Shown: positions 54,779 through 63,505 of the stretch, piece by piece
Layout: each line of letters begins with the position of its first letter
Position numbering within the stretch: the stretch's first letter is position 1
Source of the DNA: GCA-2733415 sp964276095
Lineage (GTDB): Bacteria; Bacteroidota; Bacteroidia; Flavobacteriales; Flavobacteriaceae
DNA length: 64,000 bases
NCBI GenBank assembly: GCA_964276095.1
Contig: CAXYDR010000003.1
Coordinates: 806,001-870,000, forward strand
Direction: 5' to 3'
The notes under the pieces: generated by a model
The model's input: the letters and a program-made list of their open reading frames with translations, nothing else
Told to the model about the DNA's origin: nothing
The model's database searches: none
Made by a program: the position numbers and the translations under genes

Positions 54779-55486
54779 ATGTACTACAAAAGAATACTTT
54801 TAAAACTATCAGGAGAAGCCTTAATGGGTGAACGTCAATATGGTATTGACCCAAAAAGATTAGCAGAATATGCTCAAGATATAAAAGAACTAGTAGAAAA
54901 AGGTGTTGAAGTAGCTATCGTAATTGGTGGTGGTAACATATTCAGAGGTGTTGCAGGAGCAAGTAATGGTATGGATCGTGTTCAAGGTGACTATATGGGA
55001 ATGTTAGCTACCGTAATAAATGGCTTAGCGTTACAAAGTGCACTTGAAGATGCGGATGTACAAACAAGATTACAAACAGCAATAAAAATAGAAGCTATTG
55101 CAGAACCATACATTAAAAGAAAAGCAACTAGACACCTTGAAAAAGGTAGAGTTGTGATTTTTGGTTCTGGAACAGGAAACCCTTATTTCACCACTGATTC
55201 AGCAGCAGTATTACGTGCTATTGAAATAGGTGCTGATGTAATTCTAAAAGGAACTCGCGTAGATGGAATCTACAATGAAGATCCAGAGAAAAACCCCAAT
55301 GCAACAAAATACGATTTCATCACATTTGCTGATGTAATCAAAAAAGGATTAAAAGTAATGGACATGACTGCTTTTACTTTAAGTCAGGAAAACAACTTAC
55401 CAATTGTTGTTTTTGACATGAATACAAAAGGAAATTTACTAAAGGTAGTTTCTGGAGAACAAATAGGAACGAAAGTAAACAACTAA
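54779..55486 (+). CDS. pyrH: Uridylate kinase (UMP kinase)
   Basis: A 235-residue amino acid kinase-family enzyme making UDP from UMP. YKRILLKLSGEALMG at the start, VIGGGNIFRG for phosphate binding, and the DMTAF region. The start at 54779 matches the family; the upstream TTG frame begins inside the promoter. Length is typical (about 235-240). Confidence 0.96.
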   Translation: MYYKRILLKLSGEALMGERQYGIDPKRLAEYAQDIKELVEKGVEVAIVIGGGNIFRGVAGASNGMDRVQGDYMGMLATVINGLALQSALEDADVQTRLQTAIKIEAIAEPYIKRKATRHLEKGRVVIFGSGTGNPYFTTDSAAVLRAIEIGADVILKGTRVDGIYNEDPEKNPNATKYDFITFADVIKKGLKVMDMTAFTLSQENNLPIVVFDMNTKGNLLKVVSGEQIGTKVNN

Positions 55487-55504
55487 AAATATTTGGCTTA
55501 GTTA

Positions 55505-55534
55505 TTGATTTAACACAAATAATTAATACTTTTA
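55505..55534 (+). promoter_or_regulatory. Promoter of frr
   Basis: TTG (55505-55507), 19 bases, TACTTTTA (55527-55534), one mismatch to TAnnTTTG. Confidence 0.55.
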
Positions 55535-55592
55535 CTCAAGGCAAAAAAAACTTTGAATAATCAACCCACAAAACGGGTGAAAATTTAACTTT

Positions 55593-56147
55593 ATGGAAGA
55601 AATTAACTTCATTATAGATAGCGCAAAAGAAGGAATGGACAATGCAATTATGCATTTAGAAAAACAATTGCGTATTATTAGAGCTGGAAAAGCATCTCCA
55701 GCAATGTTAAGTAGTGTTAAAGTTGATTATTATGGTTCTGCTACTATTCTATCACAAGTAGCTAACGTAAACACACCAGATGCAAGAACTATCACCGTTC
55801 AACCTTGGGAAAAAAACTTATTGCAAGAAATTGAGAAAGCAATCATGAAGGCCAACCTAGGCTTCAACCCAATGAACAATGGTGAAACTATTATCATAAA
55901 CGTCCCTGCTCCGACTGAAGAGAGAAGACGTGAATTAGCAAAACAAGCTAAAGGAGAAACTGAAGATGCTAAAGTTGTTATTAGAAACAACCGAAAAGAC
56001 GCTAATCATGAAATTAAAAAGCTAGAAGATCCTTCTGATGACATGAAAAAAAATGCTGAAGCTTCAGTGCAAACAATAACTGATGAAGCAGTAAAAAGGA
56101 TTGACGAAATTTATTCAGCAAAAGAAATAGATATTATGACAGTTTAA
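55593..56147 (+). CDS. frr: Ribosome recycling factor
   Basis: A 184-residue factor that splits post-termination ribosomes with EF-G. LRIIRAGKASPAML, VNTPDARTITVQPWEKN and the tail PAPTEERRRELAKQAKGETEDAKV are all conserved. It follows pyrH as in most bacteria but has its own promoter. Confidence 0.97.
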   Translation: MEEINFIIDSAKEGMDNAIMHLEKQLRIIRAGKASPAMLSSVKVDYYGSATILSQVANVNTPDARTITVQPWEKNLLQEIEKAIMKANLGFNPMNNGETIIINVPAPTEERRRELAKQAKGETEDAKVVIRNNRKDANHEIKKLEDPSDDMKKNAEASVQTITDEAVKRIDEIYSAKEIDIMTV

Positions 56148-56167
56148 TTATACTGTATTATAAAATA

Positions 56168-56210
56168 GTGTATAAAAAAAACGGCCTTATTAGCCGTTTT
56201 TTTTATACAC
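56168..56210 (+). terminator. Terminator after frr
   Basis: Perfect 18-base arms starting GTGTATAAAAAAAACGGC, loop of 7, and complementary arm with eight T. Confidence 0.9.
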
Positions 56211-56240
56211 ATAATTCACACATATATTAGAGCAATTATT

Positions 56241-56248
56241 TACCTTTG
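56241..56248 (+). promoter_or_regulatory. -7 element of the RND-superfamily exporter gene
   Basis: TACCTTTG, 19 bases before the ATG at 56268. No clear TTG at 19 bases. Confidence 0.5.
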
Positions 56249-56267
56249 AACTCCTTTACAAACGATT

Positions 56268-58652
56268 ATGACGAAATTATTTAGCGTTGGTTTTTGGGCA
56301 GCGATTGCTCGAATTATTTTAAAGAACAGGATTCTTATCCTTATTCTTATAACTATTGCTACAATAGGTTTAGCAAGTCAGTTTAAACACATGCGCTTCA
56401 CTTATACTGAAGCAAATTTACTACCTGACGATCATGCTATAAACAAAGAGTACTTTAATTTTGTTGATAAATTTGGAGATGAAGGAAATTTAATTGTCAT
56501 AGGAATACAAGACGACTCATTTTTTACACCTGAAAAATTCAACGCTTGGAACAATCTAGGAAAAGAATTAAACACACATAAATATGTTACAAATGTTATT
56601 GGCGTTGGTGAAATACAAAACCTTGTTAAAAACAATAAGGACAAGAAATTTGATCTAAAACCGTTAGTACCTAAAGACATTAAAACACAAAAGGAACTAG
56701 ATAATTTAAGGAATACACTTTACCATAATCTACCTTTTTATAATAAGGTTTTATACAACGCGGAAAGCAACACTTTTCGAACTCTTATATATGTTAATAA
56801 AGAAATTATAAACAAACCAGCAAGAAAGAAACTAATTGAGGAGTTCATAATCCCAAAAATTGAGGCATTTAACAAAAAGAACAACTTAACCGTTAGAGTT
56901 TCAGGAATGCCATATATTCGAACCCTAAACTCAAACACCATAATTAGCGAAATAGCTTATTTCATATTAGCTGCTTTATTCGTTACCGGATTCATATTCT
57001 ACTTGTTTTTCAAGTCTTTCAGAGCTACATTTATTTCATTATTTACTGTTGTAATTGGAGTTATGTGGACCTTTGGACTTTTAGGGTTACTACAGTATGA
57101 AATCACGGTCCTTACTGCTATTATCCCTCCTTTAATTATTGTTATTGGAATCCCTAACTGTGTGTTTTTAATAAACAAATATCAGTCAGAAGTTAAAAAA
57201 CATGGTAATCAAGCAAAATCCCTACAACGTGTAATTACTAAGATTGGGAATGCCACATTAATGACTAATGTTACCACTGCTGCTGGATTTGCAACTTTTA
57301 TATTAACAAAAAGTGACTTATTAAGCGAATTTGGTACAGTTGCCTCACTAAGTATATTATCAATATTTATCATTTCACTCTTATTAATACCAATTATATA
57401 CAGTTTCATGCCTTTGCCAAAACAAAAGCACCTAAACCACTTAAACAAAAAGTGGATTGATGGTTTTGTAAACTGGATGGCTCACATGGTAAAGTATAAA
57501 CGAATTACAATATATACAGGTTCATTAATTTTATTAATAGCTAGTATGATTGGTATCTTTAACATAAAAGTTACTGGAAGTTTGATTGAAGATATGCCTC
57601 AAAACACAGATTTCTTTAGAGATATTCGTTTTTTTGAAAAAGAATTTGACGGTATCATGCCCGTAGAGTTTATGATTGATACTAAGCGTAAAAAAGGAGT
57701 TATGAAATTAGCTACACTAAAGCGCATGAATCAGCTTGAAGAAGCTATTAACGAAATTCCAGAATTATCAAAACCAATGTCACTTGTTGGACTAGTAAAA
57801 TACACCAAACAAGCATACTATAATGGTAATCCAAAATACTACCAGCTACCTACTTCTCAAGAAAAAAACTTCATCCTGTCATATGCTAAAAATGCAGACA
57901 CTGATAATGATTTAATGAAAAGTTTTGCTGATAGCACAGGTCAATATGCAAGAATAACTACCTTCATGAAGGATATTAGCACAGACCGAATGGAAGTGAT
58001 TGAAGAGCAATTAAAGCAAAAAATTTCTAAAATATTCCCGGAAGATCGTTACGAAGTAACTATGACTGGTAAAGCTTTAGTTTTTCAAAAAGGAACTAAA
58101 TACCTTAGAGATAATTTATTTTTGTCATTAGGCTTAGCAATTGTAATTATTTCACTATTCATGGCATACATGTTTAGGTCATTTAGAATGATTATTGTTT
58201 CATTAATACCAAACCTACTTCCCTTGTTAATCACTGCTGGTTTAATGGGGTTTTTAGGAGTACCAATAAAACCATCTACCATATTAGTATTTAGTATCGC
58301 TTTTGGAATATCCGTAGATGACACGATACACTTTTTAGCAAAATACCGACAAGAGCTACAATCTAACAACTGGAAGATTAGAAAATCTGTTTACGGAGCT
58401 TTGAGAGAAACTGGAGTAAGCATGTTTTATACTTCTATAGTTTTATTTTTTGGTTTCTCAGTATTTACCATCTCAAGTTTTGGAGGTACAGTTGCCTTAG
58501 GAGGTTTAGTATCAGTAACATTATTATTGGCTATGTTAGCTAACTTGTTACTTTTACCTTCATTACTTTTATCATTGGAAAGAAGTATTGCAAACAAGAA
58601 GACACTTAAAGAACCCAACTTTAACCCCATTCCAGAAGAAGGAGAGGAATAA
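56268..58652 (+). CDS. RND-superfamily exporter (MMPL/patched-like)
   Basis: A 794-residue protein with two repeats of one plus five membrane segments and periplasmic loops (about 45-215 and 435-610). Each repeat has a GxxxD-like motif in TM4: IVIGIPNCVFLINKY and FSIAFGISVDDTIHFLAKY (acids for proton coupling clear only in the second half). This fits the MMPL/sterol-sensing subfamily (lipid or hopanoid export) rather than AcrB pumps. No adaptor gene is adjacent; substrate is unknown. Confidence 0.85.
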   Translation: MTKLFSVGFWAAIARIILKNRILILILITIATIGLASQFKHMRFTYTEANLLPDDHAINKEYFNFVDKFGDEGNLIVIGIQDDSFFTPEKFNAWNNLGKELNTHKYVTNVIGVGEIQNLVKNNKDKKFDLKPLVPKDIKTQKELDNLRNTLYHNLPFYNKVLYNAESNTFRTLIYVNKEIINKPARKKLIEEFIIPKIEAFNKKNNLTVRVSGMPYIRTLNSNTIISEIAYFILAALFVTGFIFYLFFKSFRATFISLFTVVIGVMWTFGLLGLLQYEITVLTAIIPPLIIVIGIPNCVFLINKYQSEVKKHGNQAKSLQRVITKIGNATLMTNVTTAAGFATFILTKSDLLSEFGTVASLSILSIFIISLLLIPIIYSFMPLPKQKHLNHLNKKWIDGFVNWMAHMVKYKRITIYTGSLILLIASMIGIFNIKVTGSLIEDMPQNTDFFRDIRFFEKEFDGIMPVEFMIDTKRKKGVMKLATLKRMNQLEEAINEIPELSKPMSLVGLVKYTKQAYYNGNPKYYQLPTSQEKNFILSYAKNADTDNDLMKSFADSTGQYARITTFMKDISTDRMEVIEEQLKQKISKIFPEDRYEVTMTGKALVFQKGTKYLRDNLFLSLGLAIVIISLFMAYMFRSFRMIIVSLIPNLLPLLITAGLMGFLGVPIKPSTILVFSIAFGISVDDTIHFLAKYRQELQSNNWKIRKSVYGALRETGVSMFYTSIVLFFGFSVFTISSFGGTVALGGLVSVTLLLAMLANLLLLPSLLLSLERSIANKKTLKEPNFNPIPEEGEE

Positions 58653-58658
58653 ACATAA

Positions 58659-58686
58659 AAAAACCGTTAGCATGCTAACGGTTTTT
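58659..58686 (+). terminator. Loopless perfect palindromic terminator after the exporter gene
   Basis: Arms AAAAACCGTTAGCA and complement (28 bases in all), ending in T residues. Confidence 0.85.
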
Positions 58687-59004
58687 ACCCCAAAAAAACT
58701 TACTTAAAAAACCTATATGGTCATTAATATAAGCTGGGTGCAATTTACAACATCGCTATAGATTACGACCTCACGTAAATTGGGTATTTTTATATCACTA
58801 TATTTAGTGATATTTGAAGTTGAAAATAAAATTTTTTTAAACACATAAAAAATTATCTTTGCAAACGAACAGTAACAATTAATGTGATTTATAAATAATT
58901 ACATTTTTACACAAAGCAGTAGAGACAATAAAAAAGAGTGCTTCAGCTTTAAAGCTTTAATTTTACTAAAGAGCACTACTTATATTATAAATAATTATAG
59001 ATAC
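58687..59004 (+). promoter_or_regulatory. Intergenic region and structured leader of asnS
   Basis: A 318-base gap. It holds an 8-base inverted repeat (CAATTTAC 58741-58748, GTAAATTG 58775-58782), a hairpin ATATCACTA-TATT-TAGTGATAT (58792-58813), a TATCTTTG -7 element at 58854-58861, and a leader of about 140 bases. In the leader AGTGCT (58937-58942) can pair with AGCACT (58972-58977) around an inner palindrome AGCTTTAAAGCT. No open reading frame or tRNA is seen. Confidence 0.5.
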
Positions 59005-60438
59005 ATGAACTCGATATCAGTTTCAGAATTATTAAAAGGAGAAAAACTTTTACAAGAAATAACCCTTAAAGGATGGGTAAGAACGTTTAGAGCAAAAAGA
59101 TTTATTGCTTTAAATGACGGATCAACAATTAATAACATACAATGTGTTGTTGATTTTGAAAAAACAGATGAAGACACTTTAAGAAGAATTACTACTGGAG
59201 CAGCAGTTGCTTTAAAAGGTATACTTATTGAAAGCCAAGGAAAAGGTCAGAAAGTTGAATTAGAAGTTCAAACTATTGAAATATTAGGAGATTCTGACCC
59301 AGAAACCTACCCTATTCAACCTAAAAAGCACAGCTTTGAATTCTTACGAGAAAATGCACACTTAAGAACTAGAACGAGTACATTTAGTGCTGTTATGCGT
59401 TTAAGGTCGTCATTATCATTTGCAATTCACCAATATTTTAACCAAAAGGGCTTTTACTACATGCACACTCCAATCATAACTGGTAGTGATGCAGAAGGTG
59501 CAGGTGAAATATTTCAAGTAACTGGATTAGATGTTAAAAACCCACCATTGAAAGATGATGGATCTGTAGATTATAGTAAAGATTTTTTCGGTAAAGAAAC
59601 CAACTTAACGGTATCTGGACAGTTAGAAGCTGAAACTTACGCAATGTCATTAGGTAAAGTATATACTTTCGGACCTACATTTAGAGCTGAAAACTCTAAT
59701 ACTTCACGTCACTTATCAGAATTCTGGATGATTGAACCTGAAGTAGCCTTTATGGATCTAGCTGGAAATATGGATTTAGCTGAAGATTTCTTAAAATCTG
59801 TCATCACTTACATTCTAGAAAATAACAAAGAGGACTTAGCCTTCTTAGATCAACGCTTATTAGACGAGGAAAAAACAAAACCTCAAAAAGATCGTAGTGA
59901 AATGTCTTTAACAGAGAAATTACATTTTGTTGCAGACAATAACTTTAAACGTGTTAGCTATACTGAAGCTATAGACATCTTAAAGAACTCTAAACCTAAT
60001 AAAAAGAAAAAATTCAACTATATCATTGAAGAATGGGGAGCTGATTTACAAAGTGAACACGAACGTTTCCTTGTTGAAAAACACTTTAAATGTCCTGTAA
60101 TATTGTTTGACTATCCTGCTAACATTAAGGCATTTTACATGCGTTTAAATGAAGATGGAAAAACGGTACGTGCTATGGATATTTTATTCCCAGGTATTGG
60201 AGAAATGGTTGGTGGATCTCAACGTGAAGAGCGTTTAGATGTATTACTTGAAAAAATGAAAGCTTTAGATATTGATCCTGAAGAATTATCATGGTATACC
60301 GATTTACGTAAATACGGTACCGCAACACACTCAGGTTTTGGTTTAGGTTTTGAACGTTTAGTAATGTTCGCTACCGGAATGAGTAACATTAGAGATGTAA
60401 TTCCTTTCCCTAGAACACCTCAAAACGCTGCTTTTTAA
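59005..60438 (+). CDS. asnS: Asparaginyl-tRNA synthetase
   Basis: A 477-residue class IIb synthetase. N-terminal OB fold (LKGWVRTFRAKRFIALNDGS), motif 2 (FGPTFRAENSNTSRHLSEFWMIEPE) and motif 3 (HSGFGLGFERLVMF). The length (about 465-480) and the motif 2 sequence separate it from AspRS. Charges tRNA(Asn) directly. Confidence 0.97.
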   Translation: MNSISVSELLKGEKLLQEITLKGWVRTFRAKRFIALNDGSTINNIQCVVDFEKTDEDTLRRITTGAAVALKGILIESQGKGQKVELEVQTIEILGDSDPETYPIQPKKHSFEFLRENAHLRTRTSTFSAVMRLRSSLSFAIHQYFNQKGFYYMHTPIITGSDAEGAGEIFQVTGLDVKNPPLKDDGSVDYSKDFFGKETNLTVSGQLEAETYAMSLGKVYTFGPTFRAENSNTSRHLSEFWMIEPEVAFMDLAGNMDLAEDFLKSVITYILENNKEDLAFLDQRLLDEEKTKPQKDRSEMSLTEKLHFVADNNFKRVSYTEAIDILKNSKPNKKKKFNYIIEEWGADLQSEHERFLVEKHFKCPVILFDYPANIKAFYMRLNEDGKTVRAMDILFPGIGEMVGGSQREERLDVLLEKMKALDIDPEELSWYTDLRKYGTATHSGFGLGFERLVMFATGMSNIRDVIPFPRTPQNAAF

Positions 60439-60463
60439 GCTTCTAAAAATATTTTATAAAACT

Positions 60464-60497
60464 AACCTACAAGACTTCAAAACCTTGTAGGTTTTTT
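60464..60497 (+). terminator. Terminator after asnS
   Basis: Arms AACCTACAAG and CTTGTAGGTT with a 10-base loop and a T run. It lies just before rpoN, whose TATCTTTA element (60498-60505) gives an unusually short leader. Confidence 0.8.
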
Positions 60498-60512
60498 TAT
60501 CTTTACCATATT

Positions 60513-61967
60513 ATGTTAAAACAGTACTTACAATTTAAATTATCTCAGAAATTATCTCCACAACAAATTCAGTTGATGAAGTTAATTCAATTGCCTACAC
60601 AAGCTTTTGAACAACGAATTAAACAAGAACTTGAGGAGAATCCAGCATTAGATAATAGTAAAGAAGACACAAATGAGGATGAGTTTCAAGATGACAATTA
60701 TGATGATTCTTACGACAATGAAACTATAAATACTGATGACATTAATATTGATGAGTATTTAAGCGATGATGAGACACCTAGTTATAGGCTACAGGCAAAT
60801 AATTATAGTGCAGATGATGAAGATAAAAGTATTCCCTATGCTGCTGGAATGACTTTTACCCAACACTTAATCAACCAATTAAATACTTTCCGCTTAAACG
60901 AACAAGAATATTTAATTGCCGAATTCTTGGTTGGAAGTATTAATGAAAATGGATACATAAGAAGAGAAATATCCGATATCGTTGATGATCTAGCATTTAC
61001 TCAAGGTGTTTATACAACCGATGAAGAAGTATTAAACGTACTAAACATTATTCATACATTAGAACCAACAGGTGTTGGAGCTAGAAGTTTACAGGAATGC
61101 CTGCTTCTACAATTAAAACAAAAACCAAAAGAAAAAGCCGTAGCCACTGCAATCAGCATTGTTGATGAAGCCTTTGATCAGTTTGCTAAAAAGCATTATA
61201 AAAAATTACTTAAGAAATTCAATATCTCAGAAGAAGACCTAAAAGACGCTATTCTTGAGGTAGAAAAACTGAATCCGAAACCAGGAGGAGGTTATACTGG
61301 AAACAATAGAATTACTGAACAGGTAGTTCCCGATTTTAGTATTAGAATTATTGAAGGAAAATTGGAACTAACTTTGAATGGTCGTAATGCACCAGAATTA
61401 CACATTTCAAATGAATACAGCAATATGCTGAAAGGATACAAGGAAAGTAAAAACAAAACTAAATCACAAAAAGATGCAGTTCAGTTTATAAAACAAAAAC
61501 TTGATTCCGCTAAATGGTTCATTGACGCTATTAAACAACGTCAACAAACACTATTTGTCACCATGTCTGCTATTATGTATTATCAAGAAGCATTTTTACT
61601 TAGCGGTGATGAAATGGATTTAAAACCAATGATTCTTAAGGATATTGCTGATGAAATCAACATGGATATTTCTACTGTTTCTAGAGTAGCAAATAGCAAA
61701 TATGTTGACACTCCTTACGGAACTAAATTGATTAAAGAATTTTTCTCTGAAGCCATGAAAAATGACAAAGGGGAAGATGTTTCTACAAGAGAAATTAAAA
61801 AAATATTAGAAACTGTAGTCGACGCAGAAGACAAGAAAAAACCATTAACCGATGAGAAGCTAGCCAAACTTTTAAAAGAAAAAGGCTACCCTATTGCAAG
61901 AAGGACTATTGCAAAATACAGAGAACAGTTAGATATCCCTGTCGCTCGTTTACGAAAAAAAATATAA
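60513..61967 (+). CDS. rpoN: RNA polymerase sigma-54 factor
   Basis: A 484-residue alternative sigma factor. Region I is Gln/Leu-rich (LSPQQIQLMKLIQLP, residues 15-30), followed by an acidic region II (about 45-110), core-binding region III, a helix-turn-helix, and the RpoN box ARRTIAKYRE at about 462-471. Reads -24/-12 promoters with AAA+ activators, none of which is in the window. Confidence 0.96.
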   Translation: MLKQYLQFKLSQKLSPQQIQLMKLIQLPTQAFEQRIKQELEENPALDNSKEDTNEDEFQDDNYDDSYDNETINTDDINIDEYLSDDETPSYRLQANNYSADDEDKSIPYAAGMTFTQHLINQLNTFRLNEQEYLIAEFLVGSINENGYIRREISDIVDDLAFTQGVYTTDEEVLNVLNIIHTLEPTGVGARSLQECLLLQLKQKPKEKAVATAISIVDEAFDQFAKKHYKKLLKKFNISEEDLKDAILEVEKLNPKPGGGYTGNNRITEQVVPDFSIRIIEGKLELTLNGRNAPELHISNEYSNMLKGYKESKNKTKSQKDAVQFIKQKLDSAKWFIDAIKQRQQTLFVTMSAIMYYQEAFLLSGDEMDLKPMILKDIADEINMDISTVSRVANSKYVDTPYGTKLIKEFFSEAMKNDKGEDVSTREIKKILETVVDAEDKKKPLTDEKLAKLLKEKGYPIARRTIAKYREQLDIPVARLRKKI

Positions 61968-61969
61968 TC

Positions 61970-62575
61970 TTGGATAAATTTTTAAAATCTGTTTCCTATA
62001 TTTTTCACCCAATATTCCTACCTTTTTTTGGAATATGCATTTTTTATAGTTTAACCTATAATTACTATACCAGTGAATATATTCAAAGTAGAGTAATACA
62101 GTTATTCATCCTTACAATAATAATCCCTCTCTTAATATTTAGGGTTCTAAAAAAACTACAATTCGCTTCATCTTTAATGCTAGAAAAGATAAAGGAGCGT
62201 AGATTCCCATACCTAATAGCAGTTGTATTGAATTTATACATTACTCAATATGTATTTACTGAAAGTATGGACTTAGAACTCCATTATTTTTTTGCTGGAA
62301 TTAGCTTCACAAGTATTACTTTTTTAATTTTAAGCTATCTGAATTACAAAGCTAGTTTACATACTGCCGCAATAAGCGGAGTAACAATGTTTATCATTGC
62401 ACTAAGCATTCATTTTCAGTTGAACTTGATTTTAGGTATTGGTTTTTTAATTTTATCGAATGGACTAGTAGCAACTTCTAGACTGCATTTAAAAGCACAC
62501 ACAACTCTTGAATTAATTATTGGCTTTATAGCAGGTCTATCACCTCAATTCATGATGATGATTTACTGGGTTTAA
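61970..62575 (+). CDS. Degenerate PAP2-like membrane protein, TTG start
   Basis: A 201-residue protein with about six membrane segments. It starts at TTG 61970, two bases after the rpoN stop, and its start MDKFLKSVSYIFHP fits the family. Three short blocks recall PAP2 phosphatase motifs: EKIKERRFP, SLHTAAISG, and SRLHLKAHTTLE with Glu where PAP2 has the third-motif Asp. Activity is doubtful or altered; role unknown. Probably co-transcribed with rpoN. Confidence 0.55.
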   Translation: MDKFLKSVSYIFHPIFLPFFGICIFYSLTYNYYTSEYIQSRVIQLFILTIIIPLLIFRVLKKLQFASSLMLEKIKERRFPYLIAVVLNLYITQYVFTESMDLELHYFFAGISFTSITFLILSYLNYKASLHTAAISGVTMFIIALSIHFQLNLILGIGFLILSNGLVATSRLHLKAHTTLELIIGFIAGLSPQFMMMIYWV

Positions 62576-62625
62576 AGAATTCATTACAACAAAAAACAGC
62601 TAACTTTCAATAAGCCCATGATGTA

Positions 62626-63321
62626 TTAAAAAAGGTAAAACATCAATCCAAACTTGATTTCTGTAACATCTATTACTTCACCTTCTATCATTGCATCATT
62701 TGAGAAAAGGCTATTTAAACTATATCCAACATAAAAGTTCCAAGTATTCCATCCAAAGCTAATATCTGCAGTTGCTCTAAATCTATTTAAGTGAGGAGTA
62801 TTATTTTGTTTAAAATCACCTAACTCACCTTTATACTTTACAATACTATTAAATACATATCCAATTTTAACACCAGTATAAACTCTCCAGAACTTATAAT
62901 TTTCTGATGTAGATGTTCGCCATCTGAACTGTAATGGTATTTCAGCAATATGGACATTTAATTTATTCTTACTAAACCCAACTACATCTTTATTTAATAT
63001 TTGATATGAAACTACACTATTTTCCTCTTTAACAAACAAATTATGGTTGTATGAGTTACTAGAGTATCCTAAACCAATTCCAAATGCTATATTTCGCTGT
63101 TTGTTTATAGGGAAATCCCTAATAAAACCAACATGCAGCCCGCCAGAAAGCCCTTGTTGAGACATTCCTGATGGTTTGTTTTCTAAAAAATTATACGATA
63201 TCCCAACATAAAACTGGTCTTCTCTATACTTAGGGTCATCAATTTTAGATTCCACATTTTCTACTTGGGAAAAAAGCACAAGACTATAAAATAGCGCTAT
63301 AAAACAAAATATTCTTTTCAT
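62626..63321 (-). CDS. Outer-membrane beta-barrel (PorT-like) protein
   Basis: A 231-residue protein with signal peptide MKRIFCFIALFYSLVLFSQ (start at 63321 chosen because it gives a clean signal; a frame to 63357 adds twelve unneeded residues). Strand-rich body with YVGISYNFLENKPSG, GGLHVGFIRDFPINKQRN and terminal YLF, as in Bacteroidota porin-family/PorT-like proteins. No specific function. Divergent from the M16 peptidase gene. Confidence 0.7.
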   Translation of the reverse strand: MKRIFCFIALFYSLVLFSQVENVESKIDDPKYREDQFYVGISYNFLENKPSGMSQQGLSGGLHVGFIRDFPINKQRNIAFGIGLGYSSNSYNHNLFVKEENSVVSYQILNKDVVGFSKNKLNVHIAEIPLQFRWRTSTSENYKFWRVYTGVKIGYVFNSIVKYKGELGDFKQNNTPHLNRFRATADISFGWNTWNFYVGYSLNSLFSNDAMIEGEVIDVTEIKFGLMFYLF

Positions 63322-63425
63322 ACAAAAACGAAGATAATCATTCACAATTGTATTCACAAAAGATTAAGCACCCCTTTAAATAAACATCATAAGTTATTAG
63401 TGAAATATTTTCATCTGCAATTATT

Positions 63426-63433
63426 ATATTTGC
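63426..63433 (+). promoter_or_regulatory. -7 element of the M16 peptidase gene
   Basis: TATATTTG matches TAnnTTTG, with a leader of about 65 bases before the ATG at 63506. Confidence 0.5.
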
Positions 63434-63505
63434 TTGAAGTTTTTGTAACAAAAAATCAATTTAGGCGTCAAACCCTATAACTTTTAAAAACTAATTAAAA
63501 TTCTA

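Noticed and set aside
58792..58813. Hairpin ATATCACTA-TATT-TAGTGATAT as a terminator
   Set aside because: No T run follows it on either strand and the true terminator of the exporter gene is at 58659-58686.
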